Below, piece after piece: positions 35,985-44,420 of a stretch of DNA of 64,000 nt. Made by a program: the position numbers and the translations under genes. The notes beneath the pieces were generated by a model, which ran no database searches, had not been told where the DNA came from, and saw nothing but the letters and a program-made list of their open reading frames with translations. The DNA comes from Streptomyces sp. NBC_00539 (GTDB lineage Bacteria > Actinomycetota > Actinomycetes > Streptomycetales > Streptomycetaceae): positions 496,001 to 560,000 of the forward strand of contig NZ_CP107811.1 in NCBI RefSeq assembly GCF_036346105.1, written 5' to 3'. Each line of letters opens with the position of its first letter. The first letter of the stretch is position 1.

Positions 35985-36224
35985 ATGACCGAATCCGCGG
36001 CCGGCGGGTCGTATTCGAACGTGGTCGTGTCACCCGTCATGGCGGGAAGCCCGCCGTTCCGGATCGTGCAGGTCTGCGGGGAGGTGGCGGGGCGGGCACA
36101 CGACGTGGTCGACGTGATCCACCTGCTCCGGGCCGTCGGCATACCCCACGCCGACCTCGACGACCCGTCGGTGGTCCGCTGGGAGGGCGGGGACAAGTTC
36201 ACCTGGGGCCTGCACAGGAAGTGA
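35985..36224 (+). CDS. Small conserved protein of unknown function
   Basis: 79 residues. AGGAGG lies seven bases before the ATG. The protein has FRIVQVCGEVAGRAHDVVDVIHLLRAVGIPHADLDDPSVVRWEGGDKFTWGL, which reads as a compact alpha/beta domain with no signal peptide. I recognise no family. The good ribosome binding site and coherent codon pattern make it real; the run-on frame of the upstream esterase would overlap it. Confidence 0.65.
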   Translation: MTESAAGGSYSNVVVSPVMAGSPPFRIVQVCGEVAGRAHDVVDVIHLLRAVGIPHADLDDPSVVRWEGGDKFTWGLHRK

Positions 36225-36228
36225 CGAC

Positions 36229-36252
36229 GGCCGGCGGCGGCCGCCGCCCGGC
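36229..36252 (+). terminator. GC-rich hairpin downstream of small gene
   Basis: The stretch GGCCGGCGGCGGCCGCCGCC can fold as a nearly perfect hairpin just after the stop at 36224. The rest of the 250-bp gap to the aldo/keto reductase stop (36253-36473) shows no gene or repeat that I can support. Confidence 0.45.
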
Positions 36253-36473
36253 CTCACCTGGTCGGCCCACTGGTGGCGCGCGGGTTGCCGGGGGTTCGCG
36301 AAGGGGCGCAGAGCCGACGCCGCCGGGCCGCCGTCGCGCTGTGACCGGAGGGGCCGACGGCGCGAGCGGCGCCCAGCGCGAGGGGTGCTCCCCCTGGACG
36401 GCGCCCGCGCGGTGCGACCGGCCCGCGTGGCGGAGGCCGCCCGCGTAGGGCCCCGCCCGAGGTCCCTGTCCGG

Positions 36474-37457
36474 TCAGCCGTTCAGCGCGGCCATCAGCTC
36501 CGGGGCGTAGCGATCGCCCGAGACGGCACCGTGCGGGGCGACGGCGTCGAGAGCGGCCAGGTCGGCGTCGGTGATCGTCACGGCGGTGGCCGCGACGTTC
36601 TCCTCGAGGTAGCGGCGCCGCTTGGTGCCCGGGATCGGCACCGCGCCCTGGCGCAGCGTCCAGGCCAGGGCGAGCTGCGAGGGGGTGACGCCCTTCTCCG
36701 CCGCCAGGCGGCGCACCTGGGCCACGAGGGCGAGGTTGCGGTCGAAGTTCTCGCCCTGGAAGCGGGGGTCGGTGCGGCGGAAGTCGTCTGCCGCGAAGTC
36801 GTCCGGGCTGGTGATGGCGCCGGAGAGGAAGCCCCGGCCCAGCGGGGAGTAGGCGACGAGGCCGATGCCGAGCTCGCGCAGGGTCTCCAGGACGCCGTCG
36901 TGCTCGATGCCGCGCTCGAAGAGGCTGTACTCGGTCTGGACGGCGGCCAGCGGGTGGACGGCGTGGGCGCGGGCGATGGTGGCGGGCGCCACCTCGCAGA
37001 GGCCGATGTGGCGCACCTTGCCCGCGGCCACCAGCTCCGCCATCGCGCCGACGCTCTCCTCGATCGGCACGGCCGGGTCGACGCGGTGCAGGTAGTACAG
37101 GTCGATGTGGTCGGTCCCGAGGTGGCGCAGGGAGCGATCGGCGGCACGGCGGATGTACTCCGGGGTGCCGTTGTGGCCGCGGAACTCACCCTGGTCGGTG
37201 AATTCGATGCCGGTCTTGGTGGCGACCACGGCCGCGTCCCGGCGACCGGTGAGCGCCTTGCCGAGCAGCTGTTCGTTGATGAAGGGGCCGTATCCCTCAG
37301 CGGTGTCCAGCAGCGTGACGCCCAGCTCCAGGGCCCGGTCGATGGTGGCGAGGGACTCGGTGTCGTCGGTGGCTCCGTAGTGCGCGCTCATGCCCATGAG
37401 CCCGAGGCCCTCGACGCCGACGGTGAGGCCCTGGCCGCCCAGTGTGCGCATCTCCAT
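36474..37457 (-). CDS. Aldo/keto reductase
   Basis: 327 residues. The N-terminus [24 protein letters not shown], the catalytic Asp/Tyr region [22 protein letters not shown], the Lys in VVATKTG and [12 protein letters not shown] match the AKR family (AKR13/YakC-like). C-terminal [14 protein letters not shown] contacts NADPH in relatives. It would reduce aldehydes or quinones with NADPH. It is divergent from the TetR gene, with two near-identical operators between them, so it is probably the target of that regulator. Confidence 0.9.
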   Translation of the reverse strand: MEMRTLGGQGLTVGVEGLGLMGMSAHYGATDDTESLATIDRALELGVTLLDTAEGYGPFINEQLLGKALTGRRDAAVVATKTGIEFTDQGEFRGHNGTPEYIRRAADRSLRHLGTDHIDLYYLHRVDPAVPIEESVGAMAELVAAGKVRHIGLCEVAPATIARAHAVHPLAAVQTEYSLFERGIEHDGVLETLRELGIGLVAYSPLGRGFLSGAITSPDDFAADDFRRTDPRFQGENFDRNLALVAQVRRLAAEKGVTPSQLALAWTLRQGAVPIPGTKRRRYLEENVAATAVTITDADLAALDAVAPHGAVSGDRYAPELMAALNG

Positions 37458-37501
37458 GGTGTTTCTCTCCTGCTCCGGCTGCTTCCGCCGAGTAAGTAAC
37501 T

Positions 37502-37558
37502 AACTGGATAGTTCGATACTGTGGCACACCTGCCGAGGATGTCAATAACTGGATAGTT
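37502..37558. promoter_or_regulatory. Twin TetR operators between aldo/keto reductase and TetR genes
   Basis: AACTGGATAGTT occurs at 37502-37513 and again at 37547-37558. Each is an inverted repeat (AACT-N4-AGTT), and the second extends to TAACT/AGTTA. The copies are 45 bases apart centre to centre (about four helical turns) and lie 45 and 19 bases before the reductase and regulator starts. They would let one TetR dimer pair shut both promoters. Confidence 0.78.
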
Positions 37559-37576
37559 ACTTGCTAGGCTGCCGCC

Positions 37577-38167
37577 ATGGCACGGGACTCCAGCGCAACC
37601 AGGGCACGGCTCCTCGACGCGGCCTTCGCCGAGTTCGCGGCGTACGGGATCGCCGGCGCGCGCGTCGACCGGATCGCGGAAGCGGCGCAGGCGAACAAGC
37701 GCCTCATCTACGTCTACTTCGGCAACAAGGAGGAGCTCTTCGACGCCGTTCTGCAGCGCGCGCTGGCGACCGGCTCCGAGACGGTGCCGTTCGACGCCGA
37801 GGACCTTCCCGGGTACGCGGGCGCAGTCTTCGACCACCTGGTGGAGCGGCCCTCCCTGATGCGGCTCGTGGCGTGGAAGCAGCTGGAGCGCCCCGGGGTC
37901 GCCGACACCGAGGCAGAGTCGTACCGGGGCAAGATCGCGGCGGTGGAGCAGGCGCAGCGGGCCGGGCTGGTCGACCCCGCGCCGGACCCCGCCGATCTGC
38001 TGACCCTGGTGATGGGACTGTCGCAGTCGTGGTTCGGCGCGGTGGGCGGCCCGGCGGCGGGCGACTCGGAAGCCGGCTGGTCACCGGAGCGGCTGGCCCG
38101 TCACCGCGCGGCGGTCGTGGAGTCCGTACGCCGCGTCGCGGCCCCGCCGCCCGCAGCGGCGCCCTGA
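37577..38167 (+). CDS. TetR-family transcriptional regulator
   Basis: 196 residues. The DNA-binding helix-turn-helix is at about 7-50: ATRARLLDAAFAEFAAYGIAGARVDRIAEAAQANKRLIYVYFGNKEELFDAV. A helical ligand domain follows and the tail is Ala/Pro-rich. It should bind the twin operators just upstream and repress both itself and the divergent aldo/keto reductase until an aldehyde-like or toxic ligand binds. Confidence 0.9.
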   Translation: MARDSSATRARLLDAAFAEFAAYGIAGARVDRIAEAAQANKRLIYVYFGNKEELFDAVLQRALATGSETVPFDAEDLPGYAGAVFDHLVERPSLMRLVAWKQLERPGVADTEAESYRGKIAAVEQAQRAGLVDPAPDPADLLTLVMGLSQSWFGAVGGPAAGDSEAGWSPERLARHRAAVVESVRRVAAPPPAAAP

Positions 38168-38190
38168 GCGGCCGCGGGGAGGCGGGCAGC

Positions 38191-38862
38191 ATGGACACGG
38201 CAGAACTGGAAACCCGGGCCCGGCGCCTCGCGGCGGCGGGCGAGCGGGGGGCCGGCGGGCGGGCGGCCGGCGAGCTGCCGGCCGACGGGCTACCGGCCGG
38301 CGGGCGGCGGATCCTGGGCATCGCCGGAGCGCCCGGCGCGGGCAAGTCCACGCTCGCCGCGCGACTGGCCCGGGCTCTGGGTCCCGCGGTGGCGGTGGTC
38401 GTACCGATGGACGGGTTCCACCTCGCCCAGGCCGAGCTGGAGCGGCTGGGCCGCGCCGCACGCAAGGGCGCGCCCGACACCTTCGACGCGGCCGGCTACG
38501 TGGCCCTGCTGCGACGGCTGCGCGAGCGGACGGCCGAAGCCGTGTACGCGCCGGCTTTCGACCGCACCCTGGAGGAGCCCGTCGCCGGGAGCATCCGGGT
38601 GGAGCCCGACGTACCGCTGGTGATCACCGAGGGGAACTACCTGCTGCACGGCGCGGGGATGTGGGCCGAGGTCCGCCCCCTGCTGGACGAGGCGTGGTTC
38701 CTGGCCCCCGACGACACGGCACGGGTCCGGCGGCTGGTCGACCGCCACGTGCGGCACGGCAAGGACGAGGCGTACGCCCGCCGTTGGGTGGCCCGCTCCG
38801 ACGAGGCGAACGCCCGCCTGATCGCGCCGGGGCGCAGCCGGGCGGACCTCGTCATCGATTGA
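38191..38862 (+). CDS. Nucleoside/nucleotide kinase family protein (uridine-kinase-like P-loop)
   Basis: 223 residues. The P-loop is GIAGAPGAGKSTLA, then VVPMDGFHLAQAELERLG (substrate/Mg2+ region) and a Walker-B-like PLVITEGNYLLH. The fold matches the uridine kinase/pantothenate kinase group (often annotated nucleoside kinase or YfdR-like fructose-associated kinase). The N-terminal 40 residues are Gly/Ala/Arg-rich repeats. A GGGGAGG site lies nine bases before ATG 38191. The gene follows the TetR gene by 23 bases. Substrate cannot be chosen. Confidence 0.82.
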   Translation: MDTAELETRARRLAAAGERGAGGRAAGELPADGLPAGGRRILGIAGAPGAGKSTLAARLARALGPAVAVVVPMDGFHLAQAELERLGRAARKGAPDTFDAAGYVALLRRLRERTAEAVYAPAFDRTLEEPVAGSIRVEPDVPLVITEGNYLLHGAGMWAEVRPLLDEAWFLAPDDTARVRRLVDRHVRHGKDEAYARRWVARSDEANARLIAPGRSRADLVID

Positions 38863-38940
38863 CCGGGCCCCGGGGAACGGCACTGTTCCCGGGACGGCAC
38901 CAGCCGGCCGGCCCGGGCGTCCGCCTTCGCCGCCCGCGCG

Positions 38941-39276
38941 TCAAGGGGCGTTCGGCGGGGCCGGGTCGTGGCGGGCGAAGACCTGGTCGAGGCCGACGAT
39001 GCCGAGCACGCGGGTGATGTTGTCCGGTACGGCGGCGAGCGCCATGGCCGCTTCCGCGGCGGACGTCCGGTTGTGGGCGGTGATCAGGGCGCTGATGCCG
39101 CTGGAGTCGCAGAACTCCAGGCCGCCCAGGTCCAGGACGAGGAGGTCGCCGGGGGCGAGGGCGAGGGCGTCGACCGCCTGGCGCAGTTGCGGCGCGGTGT
39201 CGAAGTCGAGGTCGCCGGTGACCCGCACTACGGGACCGGTGTCGGCGTCTCGGACGGTGATCGTCAACGGGCTCAT
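38941..39276 (-). CDS. STAS-domain anti-sigma factor antagonist (RsbV-like)
   Basis: 111 residues. The STAS fold is clear: VVRVTGDLDFDTAPQLRQAVDAL, then LLVLDLGGLEFCDSSGISALITAHNR, with the phosphorylatable Ser in CDSSGIS. Unphosphorylated antagonists bind and silence an anti-sigma kinase. The gene starts one base after the stop of the phosphatase gene, so the phosphatase could act on it. Its anti-sigma partner and sigma factor are not in the window. Confidence 0.88.
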   Translation of the reverse strand: MSPLTITVRDADTGPVVRVTGDLDFDTAPQLRQAVDALALAPGDLLVLDLGGLEFCDSSGISALITAHNRTSAAEAAMALAAVPDNITRVLGIVGLDQVFARHDPAPPNAP

Positions 39277-39277
39277 G

Positions 39278-40549
39278 TCAGGTAGTCGCTCCGGAAGGTG
39301 TCGGGGAGGCCGGGAGGCCGAGGGCGAGCAGGGCGGTGTCGTCGTCCAGCCCTTCGCCGAAGCTGTCGAGCAGGCCCCTCAGGGCACCGATCAGGCCGTG
39401 GGGGCCGACGGCGGGACGCGCGGCGGCGAAGTCGCGCAGCGCCTCGTCCCCGTACAGCTCGCGGGTCGCTCCGATCCGGGCCTCGGTCAGGCCGTCGGTG
39501 TACAGCAGGAGCGTGTCACCCGGCTCCAGCACGGTCCGGGCGGGTGTGAACGACGCTTCGGGCAGGACCCCGACGAGCAGCCCGCCGGGGGTGGACAGGT
39601 ACTCCGCCCTTCCGTCGGCGCGTATCAGGAGCGCCGGCGGATGGCCGCCGGACGCCAGCTCCACGGTGACGGTGTCGCCCACGGGTTCCAGTACCCCGAA
39701 GATGGCGGTGCAGTAGCGGGGATCGCCGCCGGTGTACCGCTCGTGGAGGACGGCGTTGAGCGTGGTGAGCGCGGCGACGGGATCGGGGTCGTGCAGGGCG
39801 GCGGCGCGCAGGGTGTACCGGGTCAGGGAGGTCACGGCGGCGGCCTGGGGGCCCTTGCCGCAGACGTCTCCGAGGAAGAACGCCCAGCGTCTGCCGTCGA
39901 TCCGGAACAGGTCGTAGAAGTCACCGCCGAGCCGGTCGAGGGAGGCGGTGTGGTAATGGGAGGCGGCCTCCATGCCCGGGACGTCCGGCAGGGTGGCGGG
40001 CAGCAGGCTCTGCTGGAGGACGGCCAGTGCCTCCGTGAGCCGTTTGCGGTCCGCTTCCGCCTCGGCGCGGGCTTCCTCCGCGGCCTTCTGCCGGCGCAGC
40101 AGCTCCCTCTCGTAGGAGCGCCGCTCGCTCGCGTCGAAGACGGTGGTGCGGATGAGCAGGGGCTGGCCGTCGCCGCCGGTCTTCACGGTGGAGGTGACCA
40201 GGACCGGCAGCCTGCTGCCGCCGGCCGCCTTGATCTCGAAGGCGATGCCGCTGACCTGGCCCTGCATGCGCAGCAACGGCGCGAAGTGGGTCTCGTGGTA
40301 GAGCTTCCCGCCGACCGTCAGCAGGTCGGCGAAGCGCATGCGGCCCACGACCTCCTCGCGGGAACGGCCGAGCCAGCTCAGCAGGGTGGTGTTGATCTTG
40401 GCGATGGTGCCGTCGAGGAGGGTGGAGAGGTAGCCGCAAGGAGCCGACTCGTAGAGGTCCTCCGCACTGTCCTCCAGCAGGGAGGTGAACACCGCGTCGG
40501 TCGCAGCCCTGTCTCCCGGCTGCTCGGCGCTGCGCCCCGTGCAGGACAT
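39278..40549 (-). CDS. rsbP: PAS-PP2C (SpoIIE/RsbP-type) phosphatase
   Basis: 423 residues. A PAS domain (about 25-150, with ESAPCGYLSTLLDGTIAKINTTLLSWLGRSREEVVGRMRF) and a short coiled-coil (YERELLRRQKAAEEARAEAEADRKRL) lead to a PP2C/SpoIIE phosphatase (about 195-415), with the metal motifs GGDFYDLFRIDG, GDVCGKGPQAA, TDGLTEAR and DDTALLALG. It should dephosphorylate the STAS protein that follows. In Bacillus, RsbP responds to energy stress through RsbQ. Here the preceding hydrolase is RsbQ-like; its stop overlaps this start (TGATG or GTGA), so the three are coupled. Confidence 0.88.
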   Translation of the reverse strand: MSCTGRSAEQPGDRAATDAVFTSLLEDSAEDLYESAPCGYLSTLLDGTIAKINTTLLSWLGRSREEVVGRMRFADLLTVGGKLYHETHFAPLLRMQGQVSGIAFEIKAAGGSRLPVLVTSTVKTGGDGQPLLIRTTVFDASERRSYERELLRRQKAAEEARAEAEADRKRLTEALAVLQQSLLPATLPDVPGMEAASHYHTASLDRLGGDFYDLFRIDGRRWAFFLGDVCGKGPQAAAVTSLTRYTLRAAALHDPDPVAALTTLNAVLHERYTGGDPRYCTAIFGVLEPVGDTVTVELASGGHPPALLIRADGRAEYLSTPGGLLVGVLPEASFTPARTVLEPGDTLLLYTDGLTEARIGATRELYGDEALRDFAAARPAVGPHGLIGALRGLLDSFGEGLDDDTALLALGLPASPTPSGATT

Positions 40550-41352
40550 CACCGCAACGACCGGACGAAGGCCAGGATCTCGGCGGCCGTGGCCTCCGGA
40601 GCGCTCAGCTGGGGGCAGTGACCGGTGGCGTCGAGGGTGACCAGGCGGCTGCCGGCGATGGCGGCGTGTACGTAGGCGCCCACCTCGCGCGGTGCGATCA
40701 CGTCCTGGGAGCACTCCAGAACGAGCGTGGGGACGGTGACCTTGCGCAGGTCGTCGCGACTGTCGGTGAGGAACGTGGTGCGGGCGAAGACGCGGGCGAT
40801 GTCCGGGTCGGTGGCGCAGAAGCTGGCGGTGAGTTCCTCGCCGAGTTCGGGGCGGTCGGGGTTGCCCATGATGACCGGTGCCATCGCCGCGGACCAGCCC
40901 AGGTAGTTCGATTCCAGGGAGCCGAGCAGTTCTTCGATGTCGTCGGCGCTGAACCCGCCCCGGTAGTCCTCGCCGTCGATGTAGCAGGGGGAGGGACCGA
41001 CCATGACGAGGGAGGAGAACCGGGAGGGGGCGGCCGCGGCGGCGAGCACACCGATCATGGCGCTGACCGAGTGGCCGACGAACGCCACGTCCCGCAGGTC
41101 GAGCTCGTCGCAGATCTCCACGACGTCGCGGGCGTAGCCCTCCAGCGACGCGTAGCGTTCCCCGTCCCACGCGGACAGGTCGGAGCGGCCCGAGCCCACG
41201 TAGTCGAACCGCACCACACGGTATTCCTCCGACAGCGCCGGCGAGACCAGCCGCCACATGTTCTGGTCGCAGCCGAAGCCGTGCGCCAGCATGATCACGG
41301 GGGCGCCCTCGCGTCCGCTCACCGTTACGTTGTTTCTGCGGAGGATGTCCAT
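40549..41352 (-). CDS. rsbQ: RsbQ-type alpha/beta hydrolase
   Basis: 267 residues from ATG 41352, with GGGAGGA about nine bases upstream. It matches RsbQ (and the plant D14/KAI2 receptors) throughout: ILRRNNVTVSG, AHGFGCDQNMWRLV, FDYVGSGRSDLSAWD, nucleophile Ser95 in VGHSVSAMIG, VMVGPSPCYI, an acid near CSQDVIAP and His in ATGHCPQLS. In Bacillus the protein binds a small hydrophobic signal and is required for RsbP activity in energy stress. The operon order rsbQ-rsbP-STAS is intact here. It is divergent from the lanthipeptide cluster. Confidence 0.9.
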   Translation of the reverse strand: MDILRRNNVTVSGREGAPVIMLAHGFGCDQNMWRLVSPALSEEYRVVRFDYVGSGRSDLSAWDGERYASLEGYARDVVEICDELDLRDVAFVGHSVSAMIGVLAAAAAPSRFSSLVMVGPSPCYIDGEDYRGGFSADDIEELLGSLESNYLGWSAAMAPVIMGNPDRPELGEELTASFCATDPDIARVFARTTFLTDSRDDLRKVTVPTLVLECSQDVIAPREVGAYVHAAIAGSRLVTLDATGHCPQLSAPEATAAEILAFVRSLR

Positions 41353-41563
41353 CCGTACATCCTCCCATCCTGCCGGACGGCCCCTTCGGGCGCCTCCCCG
41401 CCCGGCCGCAGAAGCCGCCTCCCCGCCCGGCCGCCGAGCGGCCTCCCGCACCGGCCGGCGACCCGTGCGTTCTGCACACCCCATCGGTGACAGCCGTGAC
41501 TGTCGCCGTGCCCGGTCCGGCTGGCACCGTTGATCCCGCCACCAACCGACCGAGGGAGTACGG
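41353..41563. promoter_or_regulatory. Divergent promoter region between rsbQ and ramC
   Basis: This 211-bp gap must hold promoters for both operons. Two 19-bp perfect direct repeats occur at 41391-41409 and 41416-41434 (CGCCTCCCCGCCCGGCCGC), period 25. Nearer ramC, GTGAC is repeated at 41487-41491 and 41496-41500, inside an inverted repeat GACAG/CTGTC. The GTGAC copies lie 64-77 bases before the start and are candidates for RamR binding. I cannot assign a -10/-35 pair. Confidence 0.55.
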
Positions 41564-44215
41564 GTGAACAAGGGGTACGCCGCCTTCTGCGACGCAGACC
41601 GCTGGTTCTACGACGCGCCGTACCGGCGGGCCGAGGAGAGCTATCCGGCCGCGCTCGCCCCCGTACCGGCGGGATGGCGCGCCCACCGCAACGGCAGCTG
41701 GTACGCCTTGCGGCCGCTCGGCCTCGAACTGCCCTCCCAGGGCTGGAAGATCCACGTCTCGGCCACCCTCGACAACGCCGAGTCCGTCCTGGCGCGCGTG
41801 TACGAGTACTGCGTGGACGGACGCATCGCCTTCAAGTTCGTGCCGAGCCGGTACCTGCTGCACCTGCGCAACGCCAAGTACGCCGACCGCGGCGCCAGCG
41901 GCAAGTTCCTCACGGTCTACCCTGCCGACGCCGAAGAGTGCCGCCGCATCTGCGAGGACCTGGACGGCCTGCTGTCCGGGGAGCCCGGCCCGTACATCCT
42001 CAGCGACCTGCGCTGGGGCGCGGGCCCGGTCCACCTGCGCTACGGAAGCTTCACCCTGCGGCACTGCTACGACGAGCAGGGCGAGGTCGTCCCGGCGATC
42101 GAGGCCCCCGACGGGCGCCTGGTGCCCGATCCACGGGGGCCGGTGTTCCAGCCCCCGGAGTGGGTCGAGCTGCCGCCCTTCTTGAAACCGCACCTCGAAG
42201 CGCGGTCCGCCGTCAGTCTCGCCGGTCTGCCCTACACGGTGGAGCGGGCCCTGCACTTCTCCAACGGCGGGGGCGTCTACGCCGGCCGCGACACCCGCAC
42301 CGGTGAGGCGGTGGTCCTCAAGGAAGGACGGCCGTACGCGGGGCTCGCAGCCGACGGGGCGGACGCCGTGGCGCGGCTGCACCGGGAGCGGGCGGCGCTG
42401 GAGCGGCTGGCCGGTCTGGACTGCGTACCCGCGGTCCGCGACGCCTTCACGGTCGGCGACCACCACTTCCTGGTGCTCCAGTACCTGGAGGGCAAGCCGC
42501 TCAACACCTACTTCGCCCGCAAGCACCCGCTGATCGACGCGGACCCGACGCCGGACGCGCTCGCCGCCTACACCACCTGGGCCCTCAAGATCCACGAGCG
42601 GGTCACCGAGGCCGTGGCGGCCGTCCACGCCCGTGGGGTGGTCTTCAACGACCTGCACCTGTTCAACGTCATGGTCTGCGAGGACCCGGAGGGCGAACCC
42701 TCCGTCGCACTGCTGGACTTCGAAGCCGCCGCGCACGTCGACGAGGGGCTGCGGCAGACGGTGGCCAACCCCGCCTTCGTCGCCCCGCCCGACCGCCGTG
42801 GCTTCGCCGTCGACCGCTACGCCCTCGCCTGCCTGGGCCTGGCCCTGTTCCTGCCGCTGACGAGCCTGCTCGTACTGGACCGGGCGAAGGCCGTCCACCT
42901 GGCCGCCATCGCCGCCGAACACTTCCCCGTACCACGGCGGTTCCTGGACGAGGCCGTCGCGGAGATCCTCGCGGGGCCGCAGGGGGAGCCGGCCGAGGCG
43001 GCGGCCGGCCCGGTGCCGGTGCCCACCGGCCCGTACCTCCCGGTGGACCCCGGGGACGGGGCCGCGGCCCGGCGCTCCATGGCGGCGGCCCTGCGGGCCT
43101 CGGCCACGCCGGACCGGGAGGACCGGTTCTTCCCGGGCGACATCGCCCAGTTCACCATCGAAGGCGGGGGCACCGGCTTCGGTTACGGCGCCGCCGGGGT
43201 GCTGTACGCGCTGGCCGAGACCGGCGCCGAGCCCTGGCCCGAAGCCGAGGAATGGCTGCTGGCCCGGGCCGGGGATCCCGGCTCGGGGACCCCGCTCGGC
43301 TTCTACGACGGCCTCGCCGGCACCGCCTGGACCCTGGAGCGGCTCGGGCACCGCGAGCAGGCCCTCACCCTGGCCGGGGAACTGCTGCGCCAGCCCTGGC
43401 AGGAGACCGGCCCGGACCTGTACGGCGGACTCGCCGGCATCGGACTGGCCCTGGACGCGCTGGGCACGGCGACCGGCGAAGGCGAACTCCACGCCGCCGC
43501 CGTGCACTGCGCCGAACTCACCGCCCGATCGGCCCCCCGGCTGACCCGCGCGGGACTGCTGTACGGCAACTCCGGGCCCGCGCTGCTCTTCCTGCGCCTG
43601 TACGAACGCACCCGCGACGAGGAGTACCTCGTACGTGCCGGGCAAGCCCTGCACCGCGATCTCGACCGGTGCGTGACCAGCGCGTTCGGTACCCTGCAAG
43701 TCGACGAGGGTTGGCGCACGATGCCCTACCTCGGCGCCGGCAGCGTGGGCATCGGCATGGTCTTGGACGACTGGTCGGAGCACGCCGAGGACCCGCGTTT
43801 CGCACGGGCCCGGCGCGAGATCGTACGCGCCGCACGGTCCCACTTCTACGCGCAGCCCGGCCTGTTCCGGGGCGCGGCCGGAATGGTCGTGCACCTGGCG
43901 CGGACCAGCACGCCCGACCCCGAAGCCACACGGAGCGCCGACCTCGACCGCCAGATCGCGGCCCTGGCCCGGCACGCCGTCCCCTACCAAGGCCATCTGG
44001 CCTTCCCCGGCGAACAGTTGATGCGCCTGTCCATGGATCTCTCCACGGGCACGGCCGGCATCCTGCTCGCCCTCGGCAGCGCGACGCCCGGCGGGCGCGC
44101 CCAGCTGCCGTTCCTCCCACCGCTGCGGCACGCCGCGGCGGTCCCAGAGCCGGCCACGCACCACCGCGAGGCCGTGACCCCATCGCACCAACTCATCGAG
44201 AGGAACATGACATGA
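41564..44215 (+). CDS. ramC: Class III lanthionine synthetase (RamC/AmfT)
   Basis: 883 residues, close to RamC length. Three parts are seen: an N-terminal lyase domain (about 1-215, YRRAEESYPAALAPVPAGW, GWKIHVSATLDNAESVL), a kinase (about 225-480, NGGGVYAGRDTRTGEAVVLKEGRPYAG, catalytic NDLHLFNVMV, LLDFEAA) and a LanC-like cyclase (about 530-850, GFYDGLAGTAWTLERLG, DLYGGLAGIGLAL). The LanC Cys-Cys-His zinc site is not visible, as in RamC-type enzymes. It phosphorylates and eliminates Ser in the RamS leader-core peptide and forms the lanthionine rings. The GTG start has GAGGGAG seven bases upstream. The stop overlaps the ramS start (ATGA). Confidence 0.93.
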   Translation: MNKGYAAFCDADRWFYDAPYRRAEESYPAALAPVPAGWRAHRNGSWYALRPLGLELPSQGWKIHVSATLDNAESVLARVYEYCVDGRIAFKFVPSRYLLHLRNAKYADRGASGKFLTVYPADAEECRRICEDLDGLLSGEPGPYILSDLRWGAGPVHLRYGSFTLRHCYDEQGEVVPAIEAPDGRLVPDPRGPVFQPPEWVELPPFLKPHLEARSAVSLAGLPYTVERALHFSNGGGVYAGRDTRTGEAVVLKEGRPYAGLAADGADAVARLHRERAALERLAGLDCVPAVRDAFTVGDHHFLVLQYLEGKPLNTYFARKHPLIDADPTPDALAAYTTWALKIHERVTEAVAAVHARGVVFNDLHLFNVMVCEDPEGEPSVALLDFEAAAHVDEGLRQTVANPAFVAPPDRRGFAVDRYALACLGLALFLPLTSLLVLDRAKAVHLAAIAAEHFPVPRRFLDEAVAEILAGPQGEPAEAAAGPVPVPTGPYLPVDPGDGAAARRSMAAALRASATPDREDRFFPGDIAQFTIEGGGTGFGYGAAGVLYALAETGAEPWPEAEEWLLARAGDPGSGTPLGFYDGLAGTAWTLERLGHREQALTLAGELLRQPWQETGPDLYGGLAGIGLALDALGTATGEGELHAAAVHCAELTARSAPRLTRAGLLYGNSGPALLFLRLYERTRDEEYLVRAGQALHRDLDRCVTSAFGTLQVDEGWRTMPYLGAGSVGIGMVLDDWSEHAEDPRFARARREIVRAARSHFYAQPGLFRGAAGMVVHLARTSTPDPEATRSADLDRQIAALARHAVPYQGHLAFPGEQLMRLSMDLSTGTAGILLALGSATPGGRAQLPFLPPLRHAAAVPEPATHHREAVTPSHQLIERNMT

Positions 44216-44346
44216 CCCTTCTTGACCTGCAGTCGATGGAGACCGTGAAGGAAGAGACCACCGAGGCGGCCCTGCACGGCGGTGGCAGCCAGGCGAGCCT
44301 GCTGCTCTGCGGTGACAGCAGCCTGAGCCTCACGACCTGTCACTGA
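44212..44346 (+). CDS. ramS: SapB-type lanthipeptide precursor (RamS/AmfS)
   Basis: 44 residues. The leader MTLLDLQSMETVKEE matches the class III recognition helix (LxLQ-like). The core has two Ser-(x)2-Ser-(x)3-Cys motifs: Ser26-Ser29-Cys33 and Ser36-Ser39-Cys43, in the segment ASLLLCGDSSLSLTTC. Each should give one dehydroalanine and one lanthionine ring, as in SapB of S. coelicolor, from which it seems to differ only at a few positions. The start overlaps the ramC stop. The mature peptide is a surfactant that lets aerial hyphae break the water surface. A strong hairpin follows 11 bases after the stop. Confidence 0.95.
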   Translation: MTLLDLQSMETVKEETTEAALHGGGSQASLLLCGDSSLSLTTCH

Positions 44347-44357
44347 TCAGGTAGCTT

Positions 44358-44389
44358 CCGGGCCCGGGCGGTTCACCGCCCGGGCCCGG
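44358..44389 (+). terminator. Perfect 14-bp hairpin between ramS and ramA
   Basis: Arms 44358-44371 and 44376-44389 pair perfectly around TTCA. It falls between the precursor and the export genes, with ramA starting only 31 bases later, so it probably works as a partial terminator or mRNA 3' stabiliser, giving more ramS than ramAB transcript. Confidence 0.75.
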
Positions 44390-44420
44390 AGCCATCTCCT
44401 CAAGCCTGGGAGCCCCGACC

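Noticed and set aside
35890-36448. Run-on C-terminus of the esterase
   Set aside because: The added 180 residues are low-complexity and cover the small gene at 35985; a one-base slip at 35861 explains it.
39278-44191. Very long antisense reading frame (over 1600 codons) on the minus strand across ramC and rsb genes
   Set aside because: It is the mirror of high-GC coding bias and ends in the real RsbP frame; its upper part shows no family motifs, and ramC on the other strand is unmistakable.
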